A DNA stretch of 33,608 bases from contig JADCHE010000041.1 in assembly GCA_020248665.1 (NCBI GenBank), forward strand, positions 1-33,608. Direction: 5' to 3'. Position numbers and translations under genes: made by a program. Source of the stretch: Burkholderiales bacterium (GTDB lineage: Bacteria; Pseudomonadota; Gammaproteobacteria; Burkholderiales; Burkholderiaceae_E). This document shows, one piece after another, positions 8,172-16,554 of this stretch. Under the pieces are notes generated by a model. That model ran no database searches. It worked only from the letters and a program-made list of their open reading frames with translations, and was not told where the DNA came from. Numbering within the stretch: the stretch's first letter is position 1; each line of letters opens with the position of its first letter.

Positions 8172-9460
8172 GCGGGCCGATGTCGCCGCCCCGGCCCGTC
8201 GATCGGACGGCCTGCGACCGGCCCGACCGCCCGGATCCGTCGCCCCACGCGTCGACGGGCACGGTCGCGCCGCTTCGGCGTCGGCTGCTTCACGCCGTGT
8301 CGCTGCCAGCCATCGCGCTCGCGGCGGGCGCGGCCTCGCACCGCGCGTCCGCGGCGTCGGGCGCGTCCGGCCCGACCGGATCGTCCGGCGCATCGGGCCC
8401 GACCGTACCGACCGCCCCCGCGCCCTCGACGCTCCGCTCGTTCGACTGGGCCCCGGTCCGGCGCGACCCGCCGATGACCTTCCCCGCGGACTTCGGCGCC
8501 CACCCCGAGCACCGCACCGAGTGGTGGTACGTGACGGGGTGGCTCGAGCGCCCCGGCGCGGCCGACGCCGGCTTCCAGCTGACCTTCTTCCGCAGCCGTA
8601 CCGCGCATCCGGCCGCCAACCCCAGCCGCTTCGCGGCGACGCAGCTCGTGCTCGCGCACGCCGCGCTCGCGCTGCCCGAGCGCGGCCGGCTGCTGCACGC
8701 CGAGCGCGCGTCGCGCGCCGGCTTCGGCCTCGCCGGCGCGCAGACCGGCGACACCCGCGTCTGGCTCGGCGCCGGCGACGACGCGTGGACGCTGCGCCGC
8801 GACCCTGCCACCGACCGCTACCGCGCCCGGATCGTCGCGAAGGACTTCGCCTTCGAGCTCGACCTCGACCCCGCCGCGCCCCCCCTGCTGCAGGGCGAGG
8901 CCGGCTTCTCCCGCAAGGGGCCCGGCGAGGCGCAGGCGAGCCGCTACTACAGCCGCCCTCAGGTCCGCGTCGCCGGCCGCGCGCGCGTCGGCACGGCCGA
9001 GACGCCGGTCGAGGGCCTTGCCTGGTTCGACCACGAGTGGTCGAGCGAGATCCTCGACGAGCGCGCCGTCGGCTGGGACTGGACCGGACTCAACCTGGAC
9101 GACGGCGGCGCGCTGATGGCCTTCCGGATCCGCGGCCGCGACGGCCGCGACGCGTGGACCGACGCGACGCTGCGCGAGGGCGCGGCGGGCGCCGTGCGCA
9201 CCGGCCTGAAGCCCGCCTTCGAGCCGCTGCGCCACTGGCAGTCGGCCCGCAACGGCGCGCGCTGGCCGGTGTCGATGCGGATCCGCGTCGCCGGTCGCGA
9301 GCTCGAGCTGCGGCCGCTCTTCGACGACCAGGAACTCGACGCGCGCGGCAGCACCGGCACCACCTACTGGGAAGGCGCGGTCGTCGCGCTCGAGGGCGGC
9401 CGGCGGATCGGCCGCGGCTACCTGGAGCTGACCGGCTACGCGGGCGCGCTGAGGCTCTAG
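8168..9460 (+). CDS. Exported CrtC/AttH lipocalin-like protein
   Basis: 430 aa. A basic n-region (PLRRRLL) and a hydrophobic stretch ending in ASHRASA look like an export signal starting ~35 residues into the protein. A low-complexity Ser/Gly/Ala/Thr/Pro linker (~58-85) follows. The rest shows the twin-lipocalin CrtC/AttH signatures: HRTEWWYVTGWL, GFQLTFFRSRT, RYYSRPQVRV, GLAWFDHEWSS, VGWDWTGLNL, TTYWEGAV and GYLELTGY. In AttEFGH-type operons this is the extracytoplasmic partner, presumed to bind or carry a hydrophobic ligand or lipid. True carotenoid 1,2-hydratases share the fold, but no carotenoid genes are present, so a transport-linked role is preferred. The start is the GTG at 8168 overlapping the permease stop; the unusually long N-terminal extension leaves some doubt about the exact start. 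Confidence 0.88.
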   Translation: MSGPMSPPRPVDRTACDRPDRPDPSPHASTGTVAPLRRRLLHAVSLPAIALAAGAASHRASAASGASGPTGSSGASGPTVPTAPAPSTLRSFDWAPVRRDPPMTFPADFGAHPEHRTEWWYVTGWLERPGAADAGFQLTFFRSRTAHPAANPSRFAATQLVLAHAALALPERGRLLHAERASRAGFGLAGAQTGDTRVWLGAGDDAWTLRRDPATDRYRARIVAKDFAFELDLDPAAPPLLQGEAGFSRKGPGEAQASRYYSRPQVRVAGRARVGTAETPVEGLAWFDHEWSSEILDERAVGWDWTGLNLDDGGALMAFRIRGRDGRDAWTDATLREGAAGAVRTGLKPAFEPLRHWQSARNGARWPVSMRIRVAGRELELRPLFDDQELDARGSTGTTYWEGAVVALEGGRRIGRGYLELTGYAGALRL

Positions 9461-9561
9461 CCGACCGCCCGCACCGTTCGCGGCGCCCGCCGCTTGCCGA
9501 AGCGGGCAGAACGCGCGACAGTGGGGACCACGGCCGACGGCTTCGTCGAGGGAGTGCCGCG

Positions 9562-9972
9562 ATGACCCCGATCCCGGTGCTGACCACCCATGCGCTGATC
9601 GCGATCGGCTACGCGATCCCGCTGCTGTTCGCGCCCGCCGACTTCCTCTGGCTCTACGGCGCCGAGCCCGACCTCGACGCGCTGCACCTCGCCCGACTGC
9701 TGGCCGCGGCGCTGGTCGGCGTCTCGGCGATCACCTGGCTCGCCCGCGAGGCGCCCGAGGGCCCGGCACTCGATGCGATCTGCTTCGGCCTCGCGCTCGG
9801 CACCGGCCTGGCCACGCTGATCACGCTCGGCCACCAATTGCTCGCGCCGACGGCAGGCCTGCTCGGCTGGTCGACGATCCTGATCTGTGCCGGACTGTCG
9901 GGCGCCTACACGATGCTCTGGCTCGGCCGCGCGGCCCGGCGCTCAGCGCCGCCGACGGTGACGGCGAGCTGA
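9562..9972 (+). CDS. Small four-helix membrane protein of unknown function
   Basis: 136 aa with about four hydrophobic segments: residues 8-25 (LIAIGYAIPLLFAPADFL), 43-60 (around LLAAALVGVSAITWLA), 72-92 (FGLALGTGLATLITLG) and 100-122 (LLGWSTILICAGLSGAYTML). The loop with LYGAEPDLDALHLARLLAAAL resembles small uncharacterised inner-membrane proteins of proteobacteria, but I cannot name a family. ATG at 9562 is preceded by GAGGGAG about eight bases upstream. It lies 101 bp after the AttH-like gene on the same strand and could be its last operon member; its C-terminus is basic (RAARRS). Confidence 0.75.
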   Translation: MTPIPVLTTHALIAIGYAIPLLFAPADFLWLYGAEPDLDALHLARLLAAALVGVSAITWLAREAPEGPALDAICFGLALGTGLATLITLGHQLLAPTAGLLGWSTILICAGLSGAYTMLWLGRAARRSAPPTVTAS

Positions 9973-10012
9973 GCCCGCCCGGCCCCGCGCCGCAGGATCG
10001 GGAGCCTGCGGC

Positions 10013-10309
10013 TCAGACCCGCCGCGCCCCGAACCGCCCCGCCGCCCGCTCCGCCCGCGCCCTCACCGCGGCCGGCAGCCGCTTCACGAGGAACGGGATG
10101 CCGATCATCAGCAGCGCGAGGTCGTCGGCCCAGCCGAACAGCAGCGCGACGTCGGGCAGCAGGTCGATCGGGCTGATCGCATAGGCCGCGAGGGCCAGGA
10201 TCGCCGCCTTCAGCGGGAGCGGTGTCTCGGCGTCGCGCAGCGCGTGCAGCAGCACCAGGCCGTCGCGGCCGACGGTCTTCAGGAAGGTCCAGGCTCGAAC
10301 GGGCCACAT
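10013..10309 (-). CDS. DUF1232 (YkvA-like) small membrane protein
   Basis: 98 aa. The central segment AYAISPIDLLPDVALLFGWADD is the hallmark of the DUF1232/YkvA family: a hydrophobic hairpin with the conserved SPIDLLPD turn and an acidic W/L-DD end, followed by a second hydrophobic helix (LALLMIGIPFL) and a basic tail. The biochemical function of the family is unknown. The start ATG at 10307-10309 has a near-perfect GGAGGA eight bases upstream, which decides it over more distal in-frame starts. It converges with the small membrane protein (stop to stop, 40 bp) and lies downstream of the LysR gene on the same strand, 130 bp away. Confidence 0.85.
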   Translation of the reverse strand: MWPVRAWTFLKTVGRDGLVLLHALRDAETPLPLKAAILALAAYAISPIDLLPDVALLFGWADDLALLMIGIPFLVKRLPAAVRARAERAAGRFGARRV

Positions 10310-10439
10310 GCGTACGGTCCTCCGGGAAACGTCCAGCACACGGGGAGATGGGGGTGCTCGCGCGCGCTGCAAGGCGCCGGCGTACGGGCCGGTGCTGGCA
10401 CGGCCGCCCCGGACGACCCGATCGCGGCACGCTCCCGAG

Positions 10440-11399
10440 TCAGGTCGAGTCCAAGGCGCGACCGGCCGCGGTGAACGCGCCGAGCACTGCCTGCAGGACG
10501 GCACCGGGCACCGGGTCACGCCAGACCAGGCCCACGTCGCCGATGTCGTGCGTGAGCGCGAGCGGGAGCGCGACCAGCAGGCCGTGCGCTTGCATCCGGG
10601 CCGCCACCGCGCCCGACTGCACGCCCAGCGCGTCCGTCTCGCGCAGCAGCGCGAGGTTGGCGTAGACCGAGACCGAGGTCAGCACGGTCGGCGGCGGCGG
10701 CACGCCCGCGGAGGCGAAGCTGGCGATCAGCGCCTCGTGCAGCGGCGTTCCGCCCGTCGGCATCAGCCAAGGATACCGCGCGACGTCGCGCCAGGTCACG
10801 CGCCTGCGCGCCGCGAGCGGATGGGCCGGACCGCAGACGACCCGGTGGCGGTCGGCGAACAACCGCCGATGGGGCAGGCCCGAACCCAGTGCCCGGGCAT
10901 CGAGCCGGGTCGCCAGCACGTCGAGCTCGTTGCGTTCGAACCGGTCCCACAGCACCGCCGCGATGTCCTCGACCAGCGTCAGCTCGATGCCGGGCGACCC
11001 GGCGCGCAGCCGCAGCACGGTCGCCGGCACCAGCTCGACCGCGGCGACCGACATCGTGCCCACGCGAACCCGTCCCGTGCCACCGGACCGGATGCTCGCG
11101 ACCTCCGCGAGCGTGCGCTGCGCGTCCTGCATCACCCGCTCGGCATGGGCCAGCACCGGTGCCGCGGACGGCGTCGGGCGCAGCCGCTGCCCGCGCTCGA
11201 ACAGGCGCACGCCGGCGGCCGTCTCGATGTCGGCCAGCCACTGCGAGACGGCGGGCTGCGTGATGCCCAGTGCGTTCGCGGCGGCCGTGAGGCTGCCGTG
11301 CCGGGCGATGGCCAGCAGCACCTCGAGATGCCGCAAGCGGATGCGCCGGGTCCACTGCGCGGCCAGTCGGCCCGGGGGCATCGGCACGGCGTTGCTCAT
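10440..11399 (-). CDS. LysR-family transcriptional regulator
   Basis: 319 aa. The winged HTH is at about 20-80, with the recognition region LTAAANALGITQPAVSQWL followed by GVRLFERGQRL, the canonical LysR pattern. The C-terminal two-lobed effector domain spans ~105-305 (VRVGTMSVAAVELVPATVL, LDVLATRL, HPLAARRRVTW). It is transcribed divergently from a Bug-type receptor gene with 107 bp between starts, and that gap contains a T-N11-A box (11450-11462). By analogy with divergent LysR regulators it probably represses itself and, with a ligand, controls the receptor/hydrolase pair. The inducer is not known; an organic acid carried by the receptor is the obvious guess. Confidence 0.93.
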   Translation of the reverse strand: MSNAVPMPPGRLAAQWTRRIRLRHLEVLLAIARHGSLTAAANALGITQPAVSQWLADIETAAGVRLFERGQRLRPTPSAAPVLAHAERVMQDAQRTLAEVASIRSGGTGRVRVGTMSVAAVELVPATVLRLRAGSPGIELTLVEDIAAVLWDRFERNELDVLATRLDARALGSGLPHRRLFADRHRVVCGPAHPLAARRRVTWRDVARYPWLMPTGGTPLHEALIASFASAGVPPPPTVLTSVSVYANLALLRETDALGVQSGAVAARMQAHGLLVALPLALTHDIGDVGLVWRDPVPGAVLQAVLGAFTAAGRALDST

Positions 11400-11449
11400 A
11401 AGCGGATGCTGATGGGGTCAGTAGACGATCGCATCTTCGAATTATGGCG

Positions 11450-11462
11450 TGATCCGCGATCA
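11450..11462. promoter_or_regulatory. LysR-type operator (T-N11-A interrupted dyad)
   Basis: TGATC-CGC-GATCA is a perfect 5-bp inverted repeat with a 3-bp centre and satisfies the LysR T-N11-A rule exactly. It lies 51 bp from the regulator start and 45 bp from the Bug receptor start, in the divergent gap where such boxes occur. A looser GTGAT...ATCAC symmetry overlaps it (11449-11466). Confidence 0.6.
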
Positions 11463-11506
11463 TCACGGCTGGCCGGACCCTACATCGCCCTGCACGGAGT
11501 TGCGCC

Positions 11507-12559
11507 ATGCCTTCGACGTCGCGACGCTCGACGAACCCGCCGCCCCAAGGCGCCGCGCCGCACCCCGTGCGCCGAAGGCTGCTCGGCACGGTCGCCTCGG
11601 CCGCGGCGCTGACGCTGGCCGGCGGCCCCACCGCTCTCGCGCAGTCCGGACCGGCCTCCGGGGCCTGGCCCAACCGACCGATCCGGCTGATCCATCCGTG
11701 GGCCGCCGGCGGCGGCGGCGACATCGTGGCCCGCCTGCTCGCCGAGAAGATGCGGACCGAGTTCGGCCAGCCGGTGCTGGTCGAGAACCGACCCGGGGCC
11801 GGCGGCAACGTCGGCGCCGAGCTCGCGGCGCGCCAGCCGCCCGACGGGTACACGATCATGACCACCGCGGCCGGGTTCGCGATCGCGCCGTCGCTGTACC
11901 GCACGCTGACCTACGACCCGCTCAAGGACTTCGCGCCCGTCACCAAGATGGCCACCGCGCCGCTGCTGGTGCTGGTGCGCGCCGATTCGCCGCTGCGCAC
12001 GATGGCCGACCTCGTCGCGCTTGCGAAGCGCGAACCCAAGGGCGTGACCTTCGGCTCCTTCGGCAACGGCTCGCCCTCGCACCTGATCGGCGAGCGCATC
12101 AACCGGCTCGCCGGCATCACGATGACCCACGTGCCCTACACCGGCGGGGGCGCGGCCACCGACCTGCAGGGCGGCTCGCTCACGGTCGCGATCCTCGACG
12201 CCCTGTCGCAGACGCCCCAGGTGAAGGCGGGCAAGCTGCGCGCCCTCGCGCTCAACGGCCCGAACCGCCTGCCGACGCTGCCCGACGTTCCGACGCTCAC
12301 CGAGTCCGGCATTCCGTTCGACCTCGTCGGCTGGCACGCGATGTTCGCGCCCGCCGGCACGCCGCCGGAGATCGTCGAGCGGCTGGCCGCGGTGGTCAAC
12401 CGGATCCTCGCGATGCCGGACGTCCGCGCGCGGATGTTCGAGGTGGCGCTCTTCCCGGTGCAGCCGCCGACCACGCCGCAGCAGTGGAGCACGCTGTTCC
12501 GCGAGGACGTGCAGGCGTGGGCGGAGTTGGTCCGCAGCTCGGGCGCGACGATCAACTGA
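11507..12559 (+). CDS. Bug-family (TctC-like) periplasmic solute receptor
   Basis: 350 aa. A long basic n-region with consecutive arginines (PVRRRLLGTVAS) leads into a hydrophobic core ending at ALAQS, a Tat- or Sec-type signal peptide of ~46 residues. The mature protein opens WPNRPIRLIHPWAAGGGGDIVAR, the Bug-family carboxylate-binding start, followed by VENRPGAGGNVGAELAARQPPDGYT, MTHVPYTGGG, the LPDVPTLTESG motif and an AGTPPEIVERL helix. These receptors bind carboxylates or amides through two water-bridged backbone sites; most in Burkholderiales are orphans without an adjacent TctAB membrane pair, as here. The downstream hydrolase-SnoaL gene begins 29 bp after its stop and is probably cotranscribed. 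Ligand unknown. Confidence 0.95.
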   Translation: MPSTSRRSTNPPPQGAAPHPVRRRLLGTVASAAALTLAGGPTALAQSGPASGAWPNRPIRLIHPWAAGGGGDIVARLLAEKMRTEFGQPVLVENRPGAGGNVGAELAARQPPDGYTIMTTAAGFAIAPSLYRTLTYDPLKDFAPVTKMATAPLLVLVRADSPLRTMADLVALAKREPKGVTFGSFGNGSPSHLIGERINRLAGITMTHVPYTGGGAATDLQGGSLTVAILDALSQTPQVKAGKLRALALNGPNRLPTLPDVPTLTESGIPFDLVGWHAMFAPAGTPPEIVERLAAVVNRILAMPDVRARMFEVALFPVQPPTTPQQWSTLFREDVQAWAELVRSSGATIN

Positions 12560-12588
12560 ACCCACCGGTGCGACCGCGCGGAGGACCG

Positions 12589-13881
12589 ATGGACACCAGG
12601 CCGCCCGACCCCACCGGACCGATCGTCGTGCAGCGCGACCTCGTCTACGGCGAAGGCGCGATCGGATACGGCACCCCGCAGGCCGGGGTGCGCCCACTGC
12701 GGCTCGACGTCTTCCTGCCGCGGGGCGAGCCGCCACCCAGGGGACGGCCCGCGCTGGTGCTGTCGCACGGCGGCGCCTACCACCGCGGCGCGAAGGACCG
12801 CGACGAGTTCGAGCAGGACGGCTCGCGGAACACGCCTGTCCACGAGTACTGCGAACGGTTCGCGGCACGCGGCTATGCGTGCTTCTCGGTCGGCTACCGG
12901 CTGACCCAGGAGCGGCCCGCACCGCAGCCCCGGCCGATCAAGGGCGACCGCCAGGAGCTGCACCGCTCGCGGACCGACTACGTGCGCACGCTGCTGGGCC
13001 TGCCGCCGGCGACCCCCGAGGAGCTGCTGAACGGCATGGAGGCCGTCTGGGCCGACGTCGCCGCGGCCTTCGCCTTCGTCCGGACGAACGCGGCGCGCTG
13101 GGGCATCGACACCGACCGGATGGCGATCGGCGGGTTCTCCGCCGGCGCCGTCGCGTCGGTCTACGCGGCATACGCGCTCGGCCAGCCCGCGGCGGCCGTC
13201 GTCTGTCTGTCGGGCGGCATGAGCCCCGAGGACGTCGAGCACTACCTGCACGGCGGTCGCGGCATGCCGCCGCTGCTGATGTTCCACGGCGAGCACGACC
13301 TGCCCACCATCCACCTGCGCAGCGGCGCGCTCGCCGAGGGCGCGGCGCGCGTCGGGCTGGCGCTGCGCCACTACCGGGTGCCGGGCAAGCCGCACTTCTA
13401 CGACCGGGAGTCGGCCGTCGTACCCGAGCGCGCGACGATGCCGGGCGGCGAGCACTGCACGACCGTGGAAGCCGCGATGGAACGTTTCCTCGACGAGTCG
13501 CTCGCCCCGCCGGCAGTCGACGTCGACATGCTGGACGCGTTCGCGCAGGCCTGGAACCGCCACGACATCGACGCGCTGATGTCGTTCATGACCGACGACT
13601 GCCTGTTCCACGCCTGGACCGGACCGGACGCCTGCGGCACGCCTTACCTCGGTCGCGAGGCGGTGCGCGCCGGCTTCATGAAGGCCTGGGCCGACTACCC
13701 CGATGCGCAGTGGACCCGCGCGCGGCACACGGTGTCGGGCGCGCGGGGCGTCTCCGAGTGGACCTTCGTCGGCACCCGCGCGAGCGACGGGGAGCGGGTC
13801 GAGGTCGACGGCTGCGACCTGTTCACGTTCCGCGGCGACCGGATCCGGGTGAAGGACTCGTGGCGCAAGCTGCGGCGCTGA
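12589..13881 (+). CDS. Alpha/beta hydrolase fused to a SnoaL-like domain
   Basis: 430 aa, two domains. Residues ~1-300 are an alpha/beta hydrolase of the BD-FAE/esterase type: oxyanion LSHGGAYHRG, nucleophile Ser in GGFSAGA, a probable acid in FHGEHDLP and a catalytic His in GKPHFYDRE. Residues ~310-430 are a cone-shaped SnoaL/NTF2-like domain (MLDAFAQAWNRHDIDALMSFM, DDCLFHAWTGPD, GREAVRAGFMKAWADYPDAQW, CDLFTFRGDRIRVKDSWRKL), a fold used by small isomerases, dehydratases and ketosteroid-type enzymes. ATG at 12589 follows GGAGG with six bases spacing. It shares the Bug receptor operon, suggesting it processes the imported compound: ester or lactone hydrolysis plus a second step. No signal peptide is seen. 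The substrate and whether the SnoaL part is catalytic are unknown. Confidence 0.88.
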   Translation: MDTRPPDPTGPIVVQRDLVYGEGAIGYGTPQAGVRPLRLDVFLPRGEPPPRGRPALVLSHGGAYHRGAKDRDEFEQDGSRNTPVHEYCERFAARGYACFSVGYRLTQERPAPQPRPIKGDRQELHRSRTDYVRTLLGLPPATPEELLNGMEAVWADVAAAFAFVRTNAARWGIDTDRMAIGGFSAGAVASVYAAYALGQPAAAVVCLSGGMSPEDVEHYLHGGRGMPPLLMFHGEHDLPTIHLRSGALAEGAARVGLALRHYRVPGKPHFYDRESAVVPERATMPGGEHCTTVEAAMERFLDESLAPPAVDVDMLDAFAQAWNRHDIDALMSFMTDDCLFHAWTGPDACGTPYLGREAVRAGFMKAWADYPDAQWTRARHTVSGARGVSEWTFVGTRASDGERVEVDGCDLFTFRGDRIRVKDSWRKLRR

Positions 13882-13890
13882 GGCGCCGGC

Positions 13891-15102
13891 TCACTTCACC
13901 AGCTGGTTGATCTCGATGATCGGCAGCAGCACCGCGAGCACGATCATCAGCACGATCGCGCCCATCACCAGGATCAGGATCGGCTCGAGCAGGCTGGTGA
14001 GCGCGAGCGTGCGCCGCTCGACCTCGGACGACAGCGTCTTCGCTGTGCGATCGAGCATCTCGGACAGCTCGCCGGTCGCCTCGCCGCTCGCGATCATGTG
14101 GATCATCATCGGCGGGAACTGCTGACCGGCCGCGAGCGCGCGCGACAGCGTCGAGCCCTCGCGCACCCGCGACACCGCATCGGCGACGTTGGCGCGCAGC
14201 GCGTCGTTGGTCAGCGTCTGCGCGCCCGCCTCCAGCGCGCGGATCAGCGGCACGCCGCTGCCGGTCAGGATCGCGAGCGTCGAGGCGAAGCGCGCGGTGT
14301 TGACGCCGCGGATCAGCCGGCCGAAGAGAGGCGCGTCGAGCAGCCGCGCATGCCACGACATCCGCAGCGTCGGACTGCGCAGCAGGTAGCGCAAGCCCGC
14401 CACCGCCGCGACCAGCGCGATCGCGAGCAGCCAGCCCCAGCTGCGCAGGAACGCGGAGGCCTCGATCAGGATCACGGTGAGCAGCGGCAGCTTCTGCTTG
14501 GTCTGCGCGAAGACGCCCACCACCTGCGGCACGACGTAGGTCAGCAGCGCGACGATGACGCCCGCCGCGACCAGCGTCACGATCGCCGGATAGGTGAACG
14601 CAAGCTTCACGCGCTGCGTGAGCGCGGTCCGCGACTCGACGTAGTCGGCGAGCTTCGACATCACCAGCGCGAGGTCGCCCGACTGCTCGCCCGCCGCGAC
14701 CAGCGCGCGGTAGACGTCCGGGAAATCGCGTGGGAACTTGGCCATCGACGCGGCGAGCGTCTGGCCGCCGACGACGTCGCTGCGCACCGCCGCGAACCGG
14801 TCGCGGATCACCGGCCGCTCGGCCTGCTCGATCACCGCGGCGAGCGCGCGCTCGAGCGGCAGCTTGGCCGACAGCAGGCTCGCGAGCTGGCGCGTCGCCA
14901 TCGCGAGCTCGGCGTCGCGCAGCCGCCCGCCGATCACGAGGGCGCCCGAACCGGGCGTGCGGTCCTCGACCGGCGCGAGCGCGATCGGCGTCAGCCCGCG
15001 CTCGCGCAGCACGCCGCGCGCCTGCTTCGGACTGTCGGCGTCGACGATGCCGCGCTCGATCCGGCCCGCACCGGTGGCGGCCTCGAACCGATAGGCCGGC
15101 AT
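13891..15102 (-). CDS. gspF: Type II secretion inner-membrane platform protein GspF
   Basis: 403 aa, the usual length. It opens MPAYRFEAATGAGRIERG and has two copies of the GspF cytoplasmic helical domain (~70-190 and ~270-400), including RQLASLLSAKLPLERAL and ARFASTLAILTGSGVPL. Membrane segments are at about 165-195 (YPAIVTLVAAGVIVALLTYV), 220-240 (WGWLLAIALVAAVAG) and 370-395 (ILILVMGAIVLMIVLAVLL). The conserved motifs PMMIHMIASGEATGEL and SLLEPILILVMG are present. Its ATG overlaps the gspE stop by one base (TGATG). It is the last gene of the gsp operon and converges on the hydrolase-SnoaL gene nine bases away. Confidence 0.97.
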   Translation of the reverse strand: MPAYRFEAATGAGRIERGIVDADSPKQARGVLRERGLTPIALAPVEDRTPGSGALVIGGRLRDAELAMATRQLASLLSAKLPLERALAAVIEQAERPVIRDRFAAVRSDVVGGQTLAASMAKFPRDFPDVYRALVAAGEQSGDLALVMSKLADYVESRTALTQRVKLAFTYPAIVTLVAAGVIVALLTYVVPQVVGVFAQTKQKLPLLTVILIEASAFLRSWGWLLAIALVAAVAGLRYLLRSPTLRMSWHARLLDAPLFGRLIRGVNTARFASTLAILTGSGVPLIRALEAGAQTLTNDALRANVADAVSRVREGSTLSRALAAGQQFPPMMIHMIASGEATGELSEMLDRTAKTLSSEVERRTLALTSLLEPILILVMGAIVLMIVLAVLLPIIEINQLVK

Positions 15103-16541
15103 CAGTCTCGGGTGACCCGCACCACCTCGTCGAGCGAGGTGATGCCGGCCTGCACCCAGCGCTGGCCGTCGTCGCGCATGGTCTGCATGCCGTTGCGCAG
15201 CGCCGCCGCGCGGATCTCGCCCTCGCCGGCGTTGCGGTGGATCAGCGCGCGCAGCTCGTCGTCGACGACCATCAGCTCGTAGATGCCGGTGCGGCCCGCG
15301 TAGCCGGTCCTGTTGCAGGCGAGGCAGCCGACCGCGCGCCAGCCCTTGGAGATCGGGTCGGGCTGGCGGCACTGCGGGCAGAGCTTCCTCACCAGCCGCT
15401 GCGCGCCGATGCCGAGCAGCGACGACGACAGCAGGAAGGGCTCGACGCCCATGTCGATCAGCCGCGTGACCGCCGACACCGCGTCGTTGGTGTGCAGCGT
15501 CGCGAGCACCAGGTGGCCGGTCAGCGAAGCCTGCACCGCGATCTGCGCGGTCTCGAGGTCGCGGATCTCGCCGATCATGATGACGTCGGGGTCCTGCCGC
15601 AGGATCGAGCGCAGCGCCTTCGCGAAGGTCATGTCGATCCGCGCGTTGACCTGCGTCTGGCCGATGCCCTCGAGGTCGTACTCGATCGGGTCCTCGACGG
15701 TCATCACGTTGATCGTCGCCGAGTCGATCCGGTTCAGCGCCGAATAGAGCGTCGTGCTCTTGCCCGAGCCGGTCGGGCCGGTGACCAGCACGATGCCGTG
15801 CGGCTGGTGGACCAGCGTGTCGAAGGTGCCGAGCGTCTGCGGCGACATGCCGAGCTTGCCGAGGTCGAGGCGCCCTGCCTCCTTCTCGAGCAGTCGCAGC
15901 ACCGCGCGCTCGCCGTGGCCGGTCGGCAGCGTCGAGACCCGCACGTCGACCGGGCGCCCGCCGATGCGCAGCGTGATGCGCCCGTCCTGGGGCAGGCGCT
16001 TCTCGGCGATGTCGAGCTGCGCCATGATCTTGATGCGGGAGACCAGCGCCGCGTGCAGCTCGCGCCGCGGCCGCACCACGTCGCGCAGCGCGCCGTCGAC
16101 GCGAAAGCGCACCTGCGAATAGGTCTCGAACGGCTCGATGTGGATGTCGGACGCGCCGTCGCGCGCCGCCTGCGTCAGCAGCGCGTTGATCATCCGGATG
16201 ATCGGCGCGTCGTCCTCGGTCTCGAGCAGGTCCTCGATCTTCGGGATGTCCTGCAGCAGCCGCGACAGGTCGAGGTCGCTCTCGACCTCGTCGACGACCG
16301 AGGCGGCCGAGCCCTCCTGCTGGGCGTAGGCGCGCGCGATCGCGGCGGCCAGCTCGGCGCCCGGCTTGCGCACCGGCACGACCCGCAGCGGCAGCGTGCG
16401 CGAGAGCTCGGCGAGCGCGTGCGCCGGCGTCGCGTCGCCGATCCACACCTCGATCGCGTCGCCCGAGACGCCCGACACCAGCAGCTGGTTCTGGCGCGCG
16501 TAGCCGTAGGGGACGTAGCGCGCCGGCGAAACCTGGCTCAT
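15102..16541 (-). CDS. gspE: Type II secretion ATPase GspE
   Basis: 479 aa hexameric ATPase that powers pseudopilus assembly at the inner membrane. After an N-terminal domain (1-100) come the N2 and catalytic domains: Walker A GPTGSGKST (255-263), the Asp box VEDPIEY, Walker B VIMIGEIRD (320-328), the His box TGHLVLATLHTND, and the zinc-binding four-cysteine element at Cys388, Cys391, Cys406 and Cys409, typical of GspE/PilB. It ends with a CTD helix bundle. It starts at ATG 16541, 13 bp after the gspD stop, and overlaps gspF. Nothing is missing. Confidence 0.98.
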   Translation of the reverse strand: MSQVSPARYVPYGYARQNQLLVSGVSGDAIEVWIGDATPAHALAELSRTLPLRVVPVRKPGAELAAAIARAYAQQEGSAASVVDEVESDLDLSRLLQDIPKIEDLLETEDDAPIIRMINALLTQAARDGASDIHIEPFETYSQVRFRVDGALRDVVRPRRELHAALVSRIKIMAQLDIAEKRLPQDGRITLRIGGRPVDVRVSTLPTGHGERAVLRLLEKEAGRLDLGKLGMSPQTLGTFDTLVHQPHGIVLVTGPTGSGKSTTLYSALNRIDSATINVMTVEDPIEYDLEGIGQTQVNARIDMTFAKALRSILRQDPDVIMIGEIRDLETAQIAVQASLTGHLVLATLHTNDAVSAVTRLIDMGVEPFLLSSSLLGIGAQRLVRKLCPQCRQPDPISKGWRAVGCLACNRTGYAGRTGIYELMVVDDELRALIHRNAGEGEIRAAALRNGMQTMRDDGQRWVQAGITSLDEVVRVTRD

Positions 16542-16554
16542 CGTGGCCCCCGCG

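Noticed and set aside
8168-9460. The CrtC/AttH-like gene as a carotenoid 1,2-hydratase
   Set aside because: No carotenoid biosynthesis genes are nearby, and translational coupling to an ABC ATPase-permease pair fits the AttH role better.
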